64,000 nt of DNA, taken from positions 2,418,001 through 2,482,000 of the forward strand of contig NC_071333.1 in assembly GCF_010183535.1 (NCBI RefSeq). Reading direction: 5' to 3'. How positions within the stretch are numbered: the stretch's first letter is position 1; every line of letters starts with the position of its first letter. A model generated the notes under the pieces. That model was not told the origin of the DNA and did not search any database. It saw only the letters and a list, made by a program, of their open reading frames with translations. The stretch is from Caenorhabditis remanei. Taxonomy: Eukaryota; Nematoda; Chromadorea; Rhabditida; Rhabditidae. Of this stretch, positions 25,125 to 36,060 are shown in pieces. The translations under genes and the position numbers were made by a program.

Positions 25125-26050
25125 ACCGCTCAAAAGGTTCAACGTGAGATGTTTTCAGTGAAAAATGGCCAACTTTGATAGTCTATATCGGAGTCACCTA
25201 ATTGTCCGAAAAGTTTTATTTTGATTGGGTTGGACAGGCAAAAATAGCACATCATTTTTATAGTTAGTCGTTGTTTTGTAGGGACACTATGATGAAAGGT
25301 AATCTGTTTTCTTGTTCCTTTACCCATTTCAGAAATACGGACGTCCAAATGACGGTGACTCGAAAACACTGAGAGAGTTCGGAGATGAGAGATGCAGAGC
25401 GTTTTTATGAAATTGAAAGGGAGAAATAATGCAGTATGTTCTTTAATTCAAAACAGAACTATTTTTTTTACATCTTTAAATCATTCAAGAAATGAGGAAA
25501 TGTTATGATTTTATCGGAAAATCGATTAGAAAAATTGAAATCTAAAAAACTTAAAGGTTTGTATCATAACCATCAGTTGGGTAAAATTAAAGTTTTGATT
25601 GTTGTTTTGTAGAACAAGTCTAGTGCTTCATTTCGATAGTTGTTAGTTTTCTTGTTGCTTTACCCATTTCAGAAATGCGGAAGCCCGAAAGACGGTGACC
25701 CGTATACACTGAGAGAGTTAGGAGATGAGAGAAGCAGAGCGTTTTCATGAAATTGAAAGGGAGAAGTGATACTGTAACTACTTGAGATCAAAACGGATAA
25801 GTATTTTTTGTTTCTATCGCAAAATCATTCAAAAATGTAAATATTTTTTTGTCTAACCACAAAATTGCCGAGAAAATAGGAAAACTAAAAAAACGTGAAC
25901 GTTTGTACCATAACCATCTGTTGAAGAAAATTATAATTGTGATTGTTGTTTTGTAGAGCAAGTCTAGTGCTTTATTTCAATAGTTGAAAGTTTTCTCGTT
26001 TCTTTACCCACTTCAGAGATACGGGCATCCGAAAGACGGTGACTTGACTG
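25125..26050 (+). repeat. Three-unit tandem repeat, about 345-bp period
   Basis: Units begin near 25270, 25620 and 25960. Each has TTGTTTTGTAG, then a TTTACCCAYTTCAG acceptor-like stretch, then a coding-like stretch (KYGRPNDGD, KCGSPKDGD, RYGHPKDGD in one frame). Units 1 and 2 end in AAATTGAAAGGGAGAA. The left edge starts TACAGTACCG, resembling MITE family 2 ends. Whether the short frames were ever coding is unclear. Confidence 0.5.
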
Positions 26051-26212
26051 AGAATGAAAACTTTTTGTTGCTCCCCAGTCTCTATTTCGTGCGGACGCAA
26101 CTCGGATGTATCTGATGTTCCACTGCAAATCAAATGTCGGTGTGTGGTGTGGGCGGTTGACGGTGTATCCGTACGGTATGTGAGTTTTGGGAATGATGAA
26201 GGCGACAATCAA

Positions 26213-27770
26213 TGATAATTATGAAGGTTTAGCATAAATAACAACGTTATGAGGAACGAGAAGTTTTGTGTAATTGAAGTCACGGAAGAATTCATTTATG
26301 TATGAGTGTTATGAAGAAGGAGACGGATTATCAGTAATGAAAAATTAAACAAATCCATTAACCAACTCATAAGACTAAAATTCAGAACAAAATATGTTGA
26401 TTAAGCTCGGGGTTTTGTGTTATCAAATTTCAGATAAGGAGCAATGAAGTCTTAAAAAAATTCTAAATTTGTTCAAATTTTTCGATTTATTAGTCACAAT
26501 CTGATTTTTTGCCATAATACATGTTTTAAAGTTCTATTTACTCTTTCTGTCTGAAAACTAACCTTTTTTGAAAACTAAGCTACCGCACGAAAAATTATGT
26601 CTTCTAACTTTCACCTTGAGATTTTTTAGATTTACGGAGCCAATAATTGCAAACTAGCTAAAATTTCCAATAAATAGTCCGAAAATGTTCTCAAAAACAT
26701 CGTGAATTTAATTGTTAATGATAATATTTTATTATTCTTCTATTAAGAACAGCATATTGTGTTCTCCTCAGTAGATTAGAAAGAAAAATCAGAGCAACTC
26801 TTCTTCTGTTTGATCCCCCATCAGATTCCGCCATTTGTTTACTTTCAGGTTTCAATCAACCTGTTCATTTTGTTTACTCTTCGCTTGGTAGTGAAAGTGC
26901 GCCCCACGGAGCGTATTCATTGGAGGGCAGGAACTGACTCTTTCAAACATCATTTTATCATGTATTCTCCTCTTTGAGCGACTCGTTTGTTGCTCTACCC
27001 CAAATTTTTTTAGTTTTCCTTTTGAGAACTGTTGATTTTATTTGAATTCTAAATGGTGAGTAAAAAGAAATGAAAAAAAAAGTTAAATTTCGCAATGTTA
27101 GCATTAAATACCAACTTTCTCATAGTTTCCGATGTTTTTGAGTAGATTTTCGTACTATTTAATGGAAATGCTAGCTATTTTGCAATTACTCGGCTGGGTA
27201 GGCCTACGAAATCTGAAGCTAAAAGCTATACTTGTTAAGTTTTTGTGCGGTACGCTAGTTAAAAAAAGTTAATTTTTAGACGAAAAACATAGATAGAATT
27301 TTATAATATGGATATAATTAAATAAATTACTAGCACACTTTTAACTTTCTGAGTTTTTCAGTTCTAATTTAAGCCGTTTTCAGTCAGTACTTGTTTAAAC
27401 CACTAACATTTCAAATATGGCAGAAAATCAAACCAAAATTGTGACTAATCAGAAGGAAAACTTGACAATATTCAGAATTTTTAAATAATAACTGTCACAA
27501 AAGATTATCACTTTTTTATGTGGAGGTTTATAATTTTCTAATAGATCTGCTACGCAACGTCAAGTTTTATAGGCTTGTTTGCATGGCCATGTCGAGGCTC
27601 AGGTGAAACGACCGAAGGTCGCCGCAATAGGATCATTGGAGTCTGTGAAATGGAAATTGAGGTGAGTAATCTTAGCTTGAAGTTTTTAGGGCGATTTTCT
27701 ATTTGTAATTCCGGTTAGGTTTTTTTTAATGATCGTCATGAATTTTTTGAAAGCTACTCGGCTAAAGCCC
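26213..27770. other. Non-coding stretch
   Basis: No supported gene. A spliced-looking segment (about 27546-27661, ending GAG before GTGAGT) has no clear reading frame or family. It might be a 5' exon of the Ariadne pseudogene downstream, but I cannot show this. Confidence 0.35.
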
Positions 27771-27774
27771 CTGC

Positions 27775-28215
27775 AAAAGTATACAAACTTTGGCCGTTTT
27801 CTATTAAAGTTGTCCAATTTGGAGAGCGTGTCATGGTTATTCTGATAGTCATTTCTAGCAGGTTTTTAATGAATTAAGCAAATTAAAAGTGGAACTCCAT
27901 TTTTGTAGTTGACAACTTTTTTGTCCGGACACTCCCAAGAGAGTTATGATTATTTTGAGACGACAGCATCGCACTATTTTGCTATTTTGCTCTGAAATTG
28001 GCCGATTTGAGATGGAAATTACTTTGTCGATATGAAACTTGCTAGGAAGTGACAGTACAAAAAAGTTCTAAACTACAAAAAAGTAGCTTTACTCTTGATT
28101 TGTATGATTCATCAAAAACTTACTGGGTGTTACAATCAGAAATACCATGACACATTCTCAAAGTTAGACGATTTTCACTGAAAACGGCCAAAGTTCGTAT
28201 ATTTTTGTACGGCAC
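27775..28215. mobile_element. MITE family 2 copy (TA-flanked, mariner-like)
   Basis: Palindromic element. The right end reads ...AACGGCCAAAGTTCGTATATTTTTGTACGGCACTGTA and the left end carries the inverse (GTATACAAACTTTGGCCGTT). Inner arms share CCATTTTTGTAGTTGACAAC and its complement. Related copies: 43955-44330 and 60541-60980. No coding content. Confidence 0.55.
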
Positions 28216-28587
28216 TGTATGCATTAAGAAAAAACATTGTTTTTTATCCACTGTCGTCAAAACACGAAAAAGTTGAGTTAAAATTCATTCATAGCACTTA
28301 AAAACCGGAAGGCTAAGTGTTCACGACTCAACCTAAATATACGTTTGAGTCATAATTTAATTTATTTTATAAGAACCAACTTTACTCTTTGGTTTCTACT
28401 GTGATAGTTGTCTTACTGTAGGTTACAGCAACGCAAATTTTGTGTCAAGTGATCGAAAATTCTGAAAAGATCAAGATTCTGAAAAGTCAAGATTTTCCAA
28501 TCTTTCGGACATCCACACACCCGGAAATTCATTAAAAGATTATCATAATCCCTTCTAGCCACAGTAATCCATATATGTTGTTTTCAG

Positions 28588-29047
28588 TTCCTCTCCCCCT
28601 GGAGTCCAACATGAAAGAAGCGATCGCTGATGTCCAATCCGCCCTGGAAATCAAAACTGGAGTCTGCCGAATCCTTCTTCACAAATACAAATGGAACAAG
28701 GACTCACTCTTCGACAAGTTCAATGAGCACCCGGAGACAACAGCCTTCCTGATTGATGCGCAAGTCATCCCAAAGCCGTCTCCAACTCCATTCCCAGATG
28801 TCCTCAACGTTCCACAAGAATGCGTTGTGAGCTCACGGATAAGCTCTCGGGACTCGCCTGCAACCACAAGGAGTGCTTCGAATGCTGGAAATCATATTTG
28901 ACGGAGAAAATCGTTGGAGGAAGACAATGCGAAATCGAATGCATGGATTCAAAGTGCAAATTGCTGATTGAGGACAAAACAATGATCTGTTACATCACGG
29001 ATTCGACAGTGGTGGCGATGTATGAGAAGCTGACGATCAACAACTAT
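28588..29047 (+). pseudogene. Ariadne-type RBR E3 ligase pseudogene (one exon)
   Basis: After TTTTCAG the frame contains VQSALEIKTGVCRILLHKYK, then WNKDSLFDKFNEHPETTAFL, the UBA-like N-terminal region of Ariadne-1. Near 28825 the homologous frame shifts by one base and continues as CELTDKLSGLACNH, then CFECWKSYLTEKI and ECMDSKCKLLIED, the RING1 to IBR-proximal region of an RBR ubiquitin ligase. The RING1 start around ECVVS/CCEL is damaged by the frameshift. The segment stops at a GTATGT donor (29048) and no further RBR exons (IBR, RING2) are found before the LTR at 29431. A functional ligase is therefore not possible from this copy. Confidence 0.8.
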
Positions 29048-29430
29048 GTATGTGGCCATGAATCGATATTTGATAAATTTTTAAAAACTCTTTATCTTTA
29101 TTTGTAGATATTTCTAAATAAACATTTTGTAACTCAAAGACGCTCGTTTTCAAAAATAAACGCAGCAGCACTGAACATTCCTTTCAGAGCATGCAAGAGA
29201 AAGAAGTATTTCACAACGCTATTTTTCACAATTATCGTTTATGAGATTTTTAAATTTTTTAAAACCACCGTGGAGGTGTGTTGTTAGATGGACCGTAGAA
29301 GGGCAACGATAGGGATAGATGTTCAGGTGGGAAAAGAAGGAGCAGTTATGGAGTCTGAGCAGCTGATGTCGTGGAAGAATCGAAGTATTCAAGACAGTAG
29401 ACAAGTGGACTTTTGTTGAAGAAAGATAGG

Positions 29431-29603
29431 TGTTGTGGCGTGAACTGACATGGCCTAGCCTAGTGATCGCCTAACCCCGATGTCATACGTGGCAAGAAGA
29501 TCTACCTATATAAGCGTAGAGAACTAATAGTCTTCCGTTATTCCTTATGTAATAAATAGTTATTTATATGTACTCCACTCTCCTGCCACCCAAGAACATA
29601 ACA
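29431..29603 (+). mobile_element. Second solo LTR copy
   Basis: 173 bp, TGTTGTGGCG...GAACATAACA, clearly the same family as 12781-12950, with TATATAAG and AATAAA in the same places. Flanks (ATAGG / ATATT) do not form a clean 5-bp duplication, so it is older or has recombined. Confidence 0.75.
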
Positions 29604-29952
29604 ATATTTTTCTCCACTTCTTTTTTTTGCACAATTGAATTATAATCTATTTTGTGTTATCACGATCCCTGACAGACGTCTTGTTTTTCGGTCTGTTTGG
29701 TCTATTTTAGTCTAAAACTAGCGAAATTCGAAAAGCGCATCAAAATTGCGAATTCAAATTCAATCTATAACAGTCACTTAACCTTAACCTTTTAAGATCC
29801 CGGATGAAACACTTTTTGTTCAAACTTTTACTGTAGGCATCAAAAACCACAAAACAGTGTTATTCACATCGAGGCCACCGCTCACGCCCATAAACTATTT
29901 TTATTGCACCCTTGCCCGTGCGGTCTTAATTGAATCAGAAAAGACTATATAA

Positions 29953-32900
29953 GACGCACTCTCCGAGTCGATCGAGCATCGATCAACTGACCATAGGCAC
30001 ACGAAAAAAGTTGACCATCTCCGATTTGCCTATAATTTTGATCAAAGATAGTATCAAGTGTCTTCAGCAAATTGAGGTACTTTTTGGCCGGGTCCGTCAC
30101 CTAGGTACCTAGGAAAATCAAAAAATCGATATTTTTCGAAAATTTTTCCTGAAGTAGTTAGGTATGAAATCTCAACGGGAAAGTATTGTAGACACTATTT
30201 TAAGCATTTTTTGTGTTTAGAAAAAAATTCCAGCTCAACACCTTCATTGTGAAAATTTTCAAAATGTGTGGAATTTTAGGGTTTTTTTCATGAAATCGTT
30301 TTTATCTCGGCAGTGACCCTAGAAGACGAGGGTTTTTATTTGAAATTCAGAATCTACATAAAATTTGGTATTGGAAACATGCTGTCCCTACTCGTATCCC
30401 GAGGACCGAAGTACGGTTTTCTTGGGAAGTAAGTGAGTCAGTAGCGATCAGGTTCAACTGAATGTGTCCTAAGTCGCGCTGTATTTCTCTCGGAAATGTT
30501 TTATTTTGCTTCAAATTTATTTTTTTGTTTATTTTTTTTATTGTTCAATCATTTATCTCCTGTTTTTAGCCATTCTCACAATAATTTATTTTTATTTTTT
30601 GATTAAAATTTATGATTTTATTTCAATTTCTTCGAACTCAAAAATTGGCTCAAAACTCTTCAGTGTTGCGTTATAAAATTCATCCTCAATTGTCCAGAAC
30701 ATTTCGCTCTTCAAAAAGGATATCCATTCGCTATCGTCGTGTTCATCTTCGATGTCGACTGCGGCCGGGTTTTCATGTTGATTCTCTCTGCGTCTTCTGT
30801 GCGGGGATGGTCTTTTCCACCATCGTTTTTGACGATTTTGCGGCGTTTCCTGAGGTTGTCTTTTTTCTGATTCTCTGTAGAAGAATCCTGCGATTTGTCG
30901 AACATCCAAAATCTCTTCTTCCAAAAACCTTCTTGACCCATCATGTTTTCCCTCCGTACGCATTTTTCTCGCATCAGTAAATGGGTTCAGTGGCCTGCCA
31001 GTGTTGAATCCTACATCGAAACATTCTATTAGAAATTTTTTGACGTCCTCTCCAAATGCTTTGCGTGTTCTCTTCTCTGGCAAGCCCCATCCTTGTTTTA
31101 CATGTTTGTCCTCTTTTGTCTCCTTCAGTTCTTTTAAAGCATTTTCAATAGCTGGAAACGTTCTTGATTCGTTTACATCTTCTAAACGTCGAGCGAAAAG
31201 ATTCAAAGCGAAATCTCTCTCAGTCATTCTTTCCGGTGCGATTTTATGCTGAGCTTTCAGAATATGTTTTTCTAAGTTGAAATGCTTCAAAAATGTTGAC
31301 GAGCAGCCAGGTTCTGGACAAGAGTACAATTCGCCAACATTTTTTTCTGGAACATCATCCTCGATTGTTTCAGAGACAGTATCAGGTTCATCCACGCATG
31401 AATTTGTTTTAGTACAATGTGAGTAGTACCAAAATTTTGTTTGTTTTCCTGTCAGCACAGCGTTTCTTTCTGCTTTTTTCGATAAAATATTTGATGCAAC
31501 AAAACCGGTTCCTTCAAATTTGAATGTCCCTTTGATTGGTTTCAAGGCCGATTTTTCAAGCAAGATGCCACTTCCGATACTGCCATATCGACGACCTTTG
31601 ATACCATTTGATTCAACAACGAAATGATTCAAATTGGTAATTCCTGTCCACTCTGTCTTGCCCGAACCTTTGCCAGGTGTTACTGATCCATGATAGACTG
31701 AGACTCCGTTCAAAGGATTTTCTTTCAACGCTGTGAAAAAATCATCAGACGTTGGTATATTACTTCCTTTATCCACATGATTTCGGGCTTTGTTCTTCAC
31801 TCTATTCGCGTCTCGATCACTGGCGCTTTTTTCGTTCTGAGCCTCCGAAAAGGTAAAAGAATCGAACACAACTCCAGTGGTTGAATTCAGCTAATGCAAT
31901 GAGCCGATAGTAGCAGCACCATGATAACAACCTGCAAAATCTACCTACTAAAATATTGCAGATTATAATATTTTTACCTGCGTTGTCCGACCTCAAAGAT
32001 ATCTTCTTAATCCCAACTTTCTTCAGCTCTGCAGCAAAATGGGCGATTGTTAGCACGACCAAAGTACTGTCCTGAAAAAATATAATCTTTGTTTCCGACG
32101 TTAATAGTTTACTGTCATGTGACACACCTGATTCACCGACCCAGAATAAATGTGGACAAAACTATGTTGAACAAGTTGATCTCCTATTTTAGTTTATCTC
32201 CTATGATCTCCTATGATTTTATCTCCTATGATAGCGAATGGATATCCTTTTTGAAGAGCGAAATGTTCTGGACAATTGAGGATGAATTTTATAACGCAAC
32301 ACTGAAGAGTTTTGAGCCAATTTTTGAGTTTGAAGAAATTGAAATAAAATCATAAATTTTAATCAAAAAATAAAAATAAATTATTGTGAGAATGGTTAAA
32401 AACAGGAGATAAATGATTGAACAATAAAAAAAATAAACAAAAAAATAAATTTGAAGCAAAATAAAACATTTCCGAGAGAAATACAGCGCGACTTAGGACA
32501 CATTCAGTTGAACCTGATCGCTACTGACTCACTTACTTCCCAAGAAAACCGTACTTCGGTCCTCGGGATACGAGTAGGGACAGCATGTTTCCAATACCAA
32601 ATTTTATGTAGATTCCGAATTTCAAATAAAAACTCTCGTCTTCTATAGTCACTGCCGAGATAAAAACGATTTCATGAAAAAAACCCTAAAATTCCACACA
32701 TTTTGAAAATTTTCACAATGAAGGTGTTGAGCTGGAATTTTTTTCTAAACACAAAAAATGCTTAAAATAGTGTCTACAATACTTTCCCGTTGAGATTTCA
32801 TACCTAACTACTTCAGGAAAAATTTTCGAAAAATATCGATTTTTTGATTTTCCTAGGTACCTAGGTGACGGACCCGGCCAAAAAGTACCTCAATTTGCTG

Positions 32901-33001
32901 AAGACACTTGATACTATCTTTGATCGAAATTATAGGCAAATCGGAGATGGTCAACTTTTTTCGTGTGCCTACGGGTGATCAAACGAGTCAGAGAGTGCGT
33001 C
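29953..33001 (-). mobile_element. Long-TIR DNA transposon, SDNAGCYH-type transposase
   Basis: 3049 bp. Ends GACGCACTCTC / GAGAGTGCGTC. Arms of 783 and 772 bp (29953-30735 and 32230-33001) are nearly identical from the TAGGCACACG block inward. It is flanked by ATAA on both sides (29949-29952 and 33002-33005), a likely 4-bp target duplication. The interior carries the 3' part of a transposase-like gene on the minus strand. It lies immediately upstream of the secreted-protein gene at 33079. The superfamily is not certain. Confidence 0.75.
30610..32071 (-). pseudogene. Truncated transposase-like gene with C2H2 finger
   Basis: Exon 32071-31978 (ends ...LRSDNAG) splices over a 46-bp intron to 31931-30610, giving SDNAGCYHGAATIGSLH. 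A TAG stop then falls at 31891-31893, after which the frame is open for more than 420 codons. The SDNAGCY motif followed by FSEAQN-K--SDRDA is a pattern I associate with a metazoan transposase-like family of RNase-H fold. I cannot name the superfamily. A C2H2 finger (CPEPGC...HFNLEKH...QH) lies mid-protein and the tail is acidic. The N-terminal half is missing because the right TIR begins at 32230. The internal stop and truncation make it non-autonomous. Confidence 0.7.
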
Positions 33002-33078
33002 ATAAACCCCTCTCCTTCGTCAGTTTCCATCACTTTTTTGCTCTGGTAGAACTTCTTCTATTGTGCCGAACGTGAAGA

Positions 33079-33642
33079 ATGTTGATATTCCGTTTTCTTG
33101 CTATTTCTATTTTTTTAACTTCGATGATCCAATCGGATCCAATCGACATGGAGATGTTCATCCGTTGTGATCCATCTATCCCATTCTGGTGTGCTGAATT
33201 CCGCATCTACGAAATGGATCTTATGTAAGTTTAATTCTCCTTTTCCCATAATTTTATAACACTTTTTTCAGTCTAGACGAGTTAATCCTAGGAATGACAT
33301 TCTGCACTCATAAACGTGAAAGAAACTTCTTATTTACAAATAAGACTCTGGGGGGTGACGAAAGAACTAATGTATGTGAGATTCTAAATTTACAAAAAAA
33401 ATAGAAACTTTATATTTTCAGCACTATGAATTCAATTACATGATCGAACACAATTGCACGAGTTCGGGTTCTACGCGTTGCCTGTTTGATGGAAACAACG
33501 AGGTCAGCGTAAGCGTCTCTAGACGGTGAGTACAATATCGTTGTTCTATTGAAACCCCTTATTGAATATTTCCAGGCACTACGTGGAATTCCATCAGGCG
33601 TTATTCAATCGCGGGGATGATAATGATCATTGTCACTTCTGA
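33079..33642 (+). CDS. Secreted protein, WC/HDCS family, gene C
   Basis: Exons 33079-33224, 33272-33371, 33422-33525 and 33576-33642 join in phase to 138 residues. Signal peptide MLIFRFLAISIFLTSMIQS is followed by mature DPIDMEMFIRCDPSIPFWC (Cys30, Cys38). Later marks are TFCTHK and EHNCTSSGSTRC, corresponding to HDCSSTLGTRC in gene A. Intron phases 2-0-2 match the family. It is shorter than gene A because exon 4 ends early. The upstream TATA region (CTATATAA...ATAAACCCC) is split by the transposon at 29953-33001, so expression may be reduced or altered. Function is unknown. A transthyretin-like fold is a guess. Confidence 0.8.
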
Positions 33643-33769
33643 AAAATGGGTAAATAGAAACTGTGTTGCGAAGTTTGAATTAATGTTTTATCACAATTAC
33701 TTGTTTTCTTTAGAATGCACTTTTGAGAGCCAGTTGAGATGCGTAGTAATTTTTAACTTTCAGACATTT

Positions 33770-34020
33770 TTAATTTCAGCCATGACAGAAAAAAGATGAA
33801 TTCAATCGGACAATTGGCAAAAAAGTCAGTTTCAGAGCCACTAGTCGCCACGTATATTTCTTACCCTTCTCTCTCTGTCTAGTCTCCTTTTCTATCTCTG
33901 TCCACCCCCTCTCTCCATTTCCTCTCCGTCACTCTCACTCATTTTTCTGCGTCGCGTGCCGCGCAACACTATTTTCCTTCTTTCCTCTCATCTGGGCGGG
34001 TCATGTTGAGATGAATGAGT
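33770..34020 (+). repeat. Flanking repeat shared with 59770-60030
   Basis: Matches 59770-60030 closely (CAGCCATRACAGAAAAAAGA, TCCAATCGGACAATT, then a C/T-rich run and CGTGCCGCGCAACACTATT). Its first part also matches 44400-44530 inverted. It links gene C to the same duplicated block as genes A and B. Confidence 0.65.
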
Positions 34021-34700
34021 TTTTGTATATTAAATGTAAGGTATTTTTGAAGTAAACAAATGAAAAATGCAAAAATACAACAGAAGCATATTGACAGTAA
34101 CTTCTCATAAAACAATACATAATCCTACAATTTCGAACAACACCTGAGCATGTTAGACGCACTAAAAATGTCCAGTTTTTTCTATTTTTTCTACGATTCT
34201 GTAGTTAGAGTTGAAAATGATACCTTTTTAAGGCTATGTTACAGAAGTGGGTGAGGAAACTTGAGAAAGTACATAAATCCTGTTCGAAATAAATACACTG
34301 TCATCTTCTAAAAATACTAATTCAAAAAGTGAGTTTTTCGACAGAGCGTGCGGAAACTTCGCGAAAATTGCGCGTCTGCATTGCATTTTTATTGTCCTGC
34401 CTCTTTTGAACCCCCGGTCGTATGAATCTTATCAATAGTGGTTCAAATGAGAGTAATTAAAAAATTTAGAAGAAAAATATTATCAGTTCACAAAGTTCTG
34501 CCGCAGGATTTTAAAGGCGCATCTATTTATTGGAAACCTCGCAAAATGGTCTCGTAGCAGAAAAATATCAAATGTCGTATTTTCGAGCTTTGCAGGCCTG
34601 AAAAGAACTGCAAATCGTGATTTCAGCTTTGCGACCATTTCGACCAGACTACATGCGCCTTTAAAACCCTGCGGCAAAATTTTATGAATTTATGATATAA

Positions 34701-34793
34701 TTAATGACGTCCGTCAGTCGATTTGACGCGAACTTGGAATCTTGAGACGCTGGTACGGAGGTTTCCTGACTTGATTGTATTACTCTCCGATTC
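34701..34793 (-). pseudogene. Collagen IV NC1 last exon, cysteines lost
   Basis: After a TTTACAG acceptor the exon reads ESESNTIKSGNLRTSVSRFQ, then VRVKSTDGRH and a stop. This matches the C-terminus of the second C4 subdomain of LET-2-type collagen, where the family has SRCQVC. Both cysteines are replaced here (Phe and Arg). They normally form disulfides in the NC1 fold, so the domain would not be native even if expressed. Confidence 0.8.
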
Positions 34794-34848
34794 CTGTAAA
34801 TGAAATCATTAGAATTTCTATGATGACTTGAAGAAAATAGTAAACTAC

Positions 34849-35076
34849 TTTGAACTCAGAGTCATTGTCAATGGTAGTGAGCCAGAATGGCGATCTGCGA
34901 GCATCATTACACTTGATAAATGCAGTGGCACGGAAGGCTTTTAGGCACAATCCTGGAGAAGAGAGCCAGTACGATTTTTCATTTTTGAAGACGTAAGTTG
35001 CAGATTGAAATCGCAGAACAAGCATGACAAGGTGAAGATTCTTTGGAGGAAGGATCCAGCGCTTCCTGGAATTCAA
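34849..35076 (-). pseudogene. Collagen IV NC1 exon with internal deletion
   Basis: Reads KSYWLSSPGLCLKAFRATAF, then IKCND and FWLTTIDNDSEFK before a GTAGTT donor. The first part is the end of the first C4 subdomain. It is fused directly to the SSPGSCLEDFRATPFIECN part of the second C4 subdomain, so tens of residues between are deleted. The GTC-Y-ANKYS block before FWLTTI is also missing. The upstream frame shifts near LFCDFN. Confidence 0.8.
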
Positions 35077-35854
35077 ACATAAGAAAAATATGTACAGCAG
35101 GTAGTAAACCTACCAAAGTCTTGATTTAACCGTCCCAAAGCTTGGTTTGACCCTCAGGACATCTTTGCACCTCTGTAATTTCAGAGTGCTTGAAAAAAAC
35201 CAATCCGCCTCTGTCAGCTGGTTCGGCGGCTCCTGGTGCTCCTAGAAAAGAGTCTCATGGTTGTCTCATGAATTTTTTCTCTCCTGACACGACAAGGTTC
35301 TGTGGCCCAAGTGGTCCTAATGGCTTTTCACGTTTTTTAATTCACGTTTTTCTGGAATTCAGTTGCTTTCTGTGCATTCTGTCCGACCGGCGTCTCATGA
35401 TCTAGTTTTTAGCTGAAATACCAGAAAAATGAGAAAATTAGATTTTTTACGCAAAGTATGATTTAAAAAACCCGATTTTTCACCTGGAACTGTGATTGAT
35501 CTCAGCGGGCAAGGTGCAAAATTGAATTTTCCAGCAGGAATATCGGATTTTTTCACTAAAAGTTGTGTTTTTCTAGCAAAAAAAGAAAATTTGAAGCGAA
35601 TTTCGGTTGAAAACATCGTTTTTTTATCTGAAAACTGGTTTCGGCCGAAAAACTCAAATTTCAATCAAATATTTATGAAACAAAAAGTGTTACCTTCAAT
35701 CCTGGGAATCCTGAAAGATTGTTCTGTCCTGGGCTTCCTGTGGATTACTTGAGAACTGGGAGTCCATCACGTTCAGGAAGTTCTTTTCCCTTTTATCCAC
35801 CTGTAGCTGGCCCGGCTTCTTCTTTCTCTCCTGGAAATCAGTTGAGTCCGCGGT

Positions 35855-36060
35855 AACTGATAAGGCGAGCCTGGGCTGCAATAGTGGATGTTCTCCACTC
35901 CCAGGGTTCCTCTTAGCCAGGGCTGTCGGATCCGAGGATCTACTAGCACAAGACCGAGTTACCCGCCTGGTGCCTCGCGGCCTTCCCGTCTGTCATCAAC
36001 TACACAGTCTCAAGAAGGGGAAACCTGTCCCAACCCATATTGTCAGGACAGTATGATGGT
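35855..36060. repeat. Direct repeat with 38383-38572
   Basis: A block containing CCACTCCCAGGGTTCCTCTT and CTGTCGGATCC, then CGCGGCCTTCCCGTCTGTCA. It is nearly identical to 38383-38572 in the same orientation. Each copy immediately precedes a CCTGG minisatellite, marking the tandem unit of the collagen locus. Confidence 0.75.

Noticed and set aside
30612..31252. Plus-strand frames opposite the SDNAGCYH-type gene
   Set aside because: They are shadows of the minus-strand transposase frame, which has the domain motifs and the spliced upstream exon.
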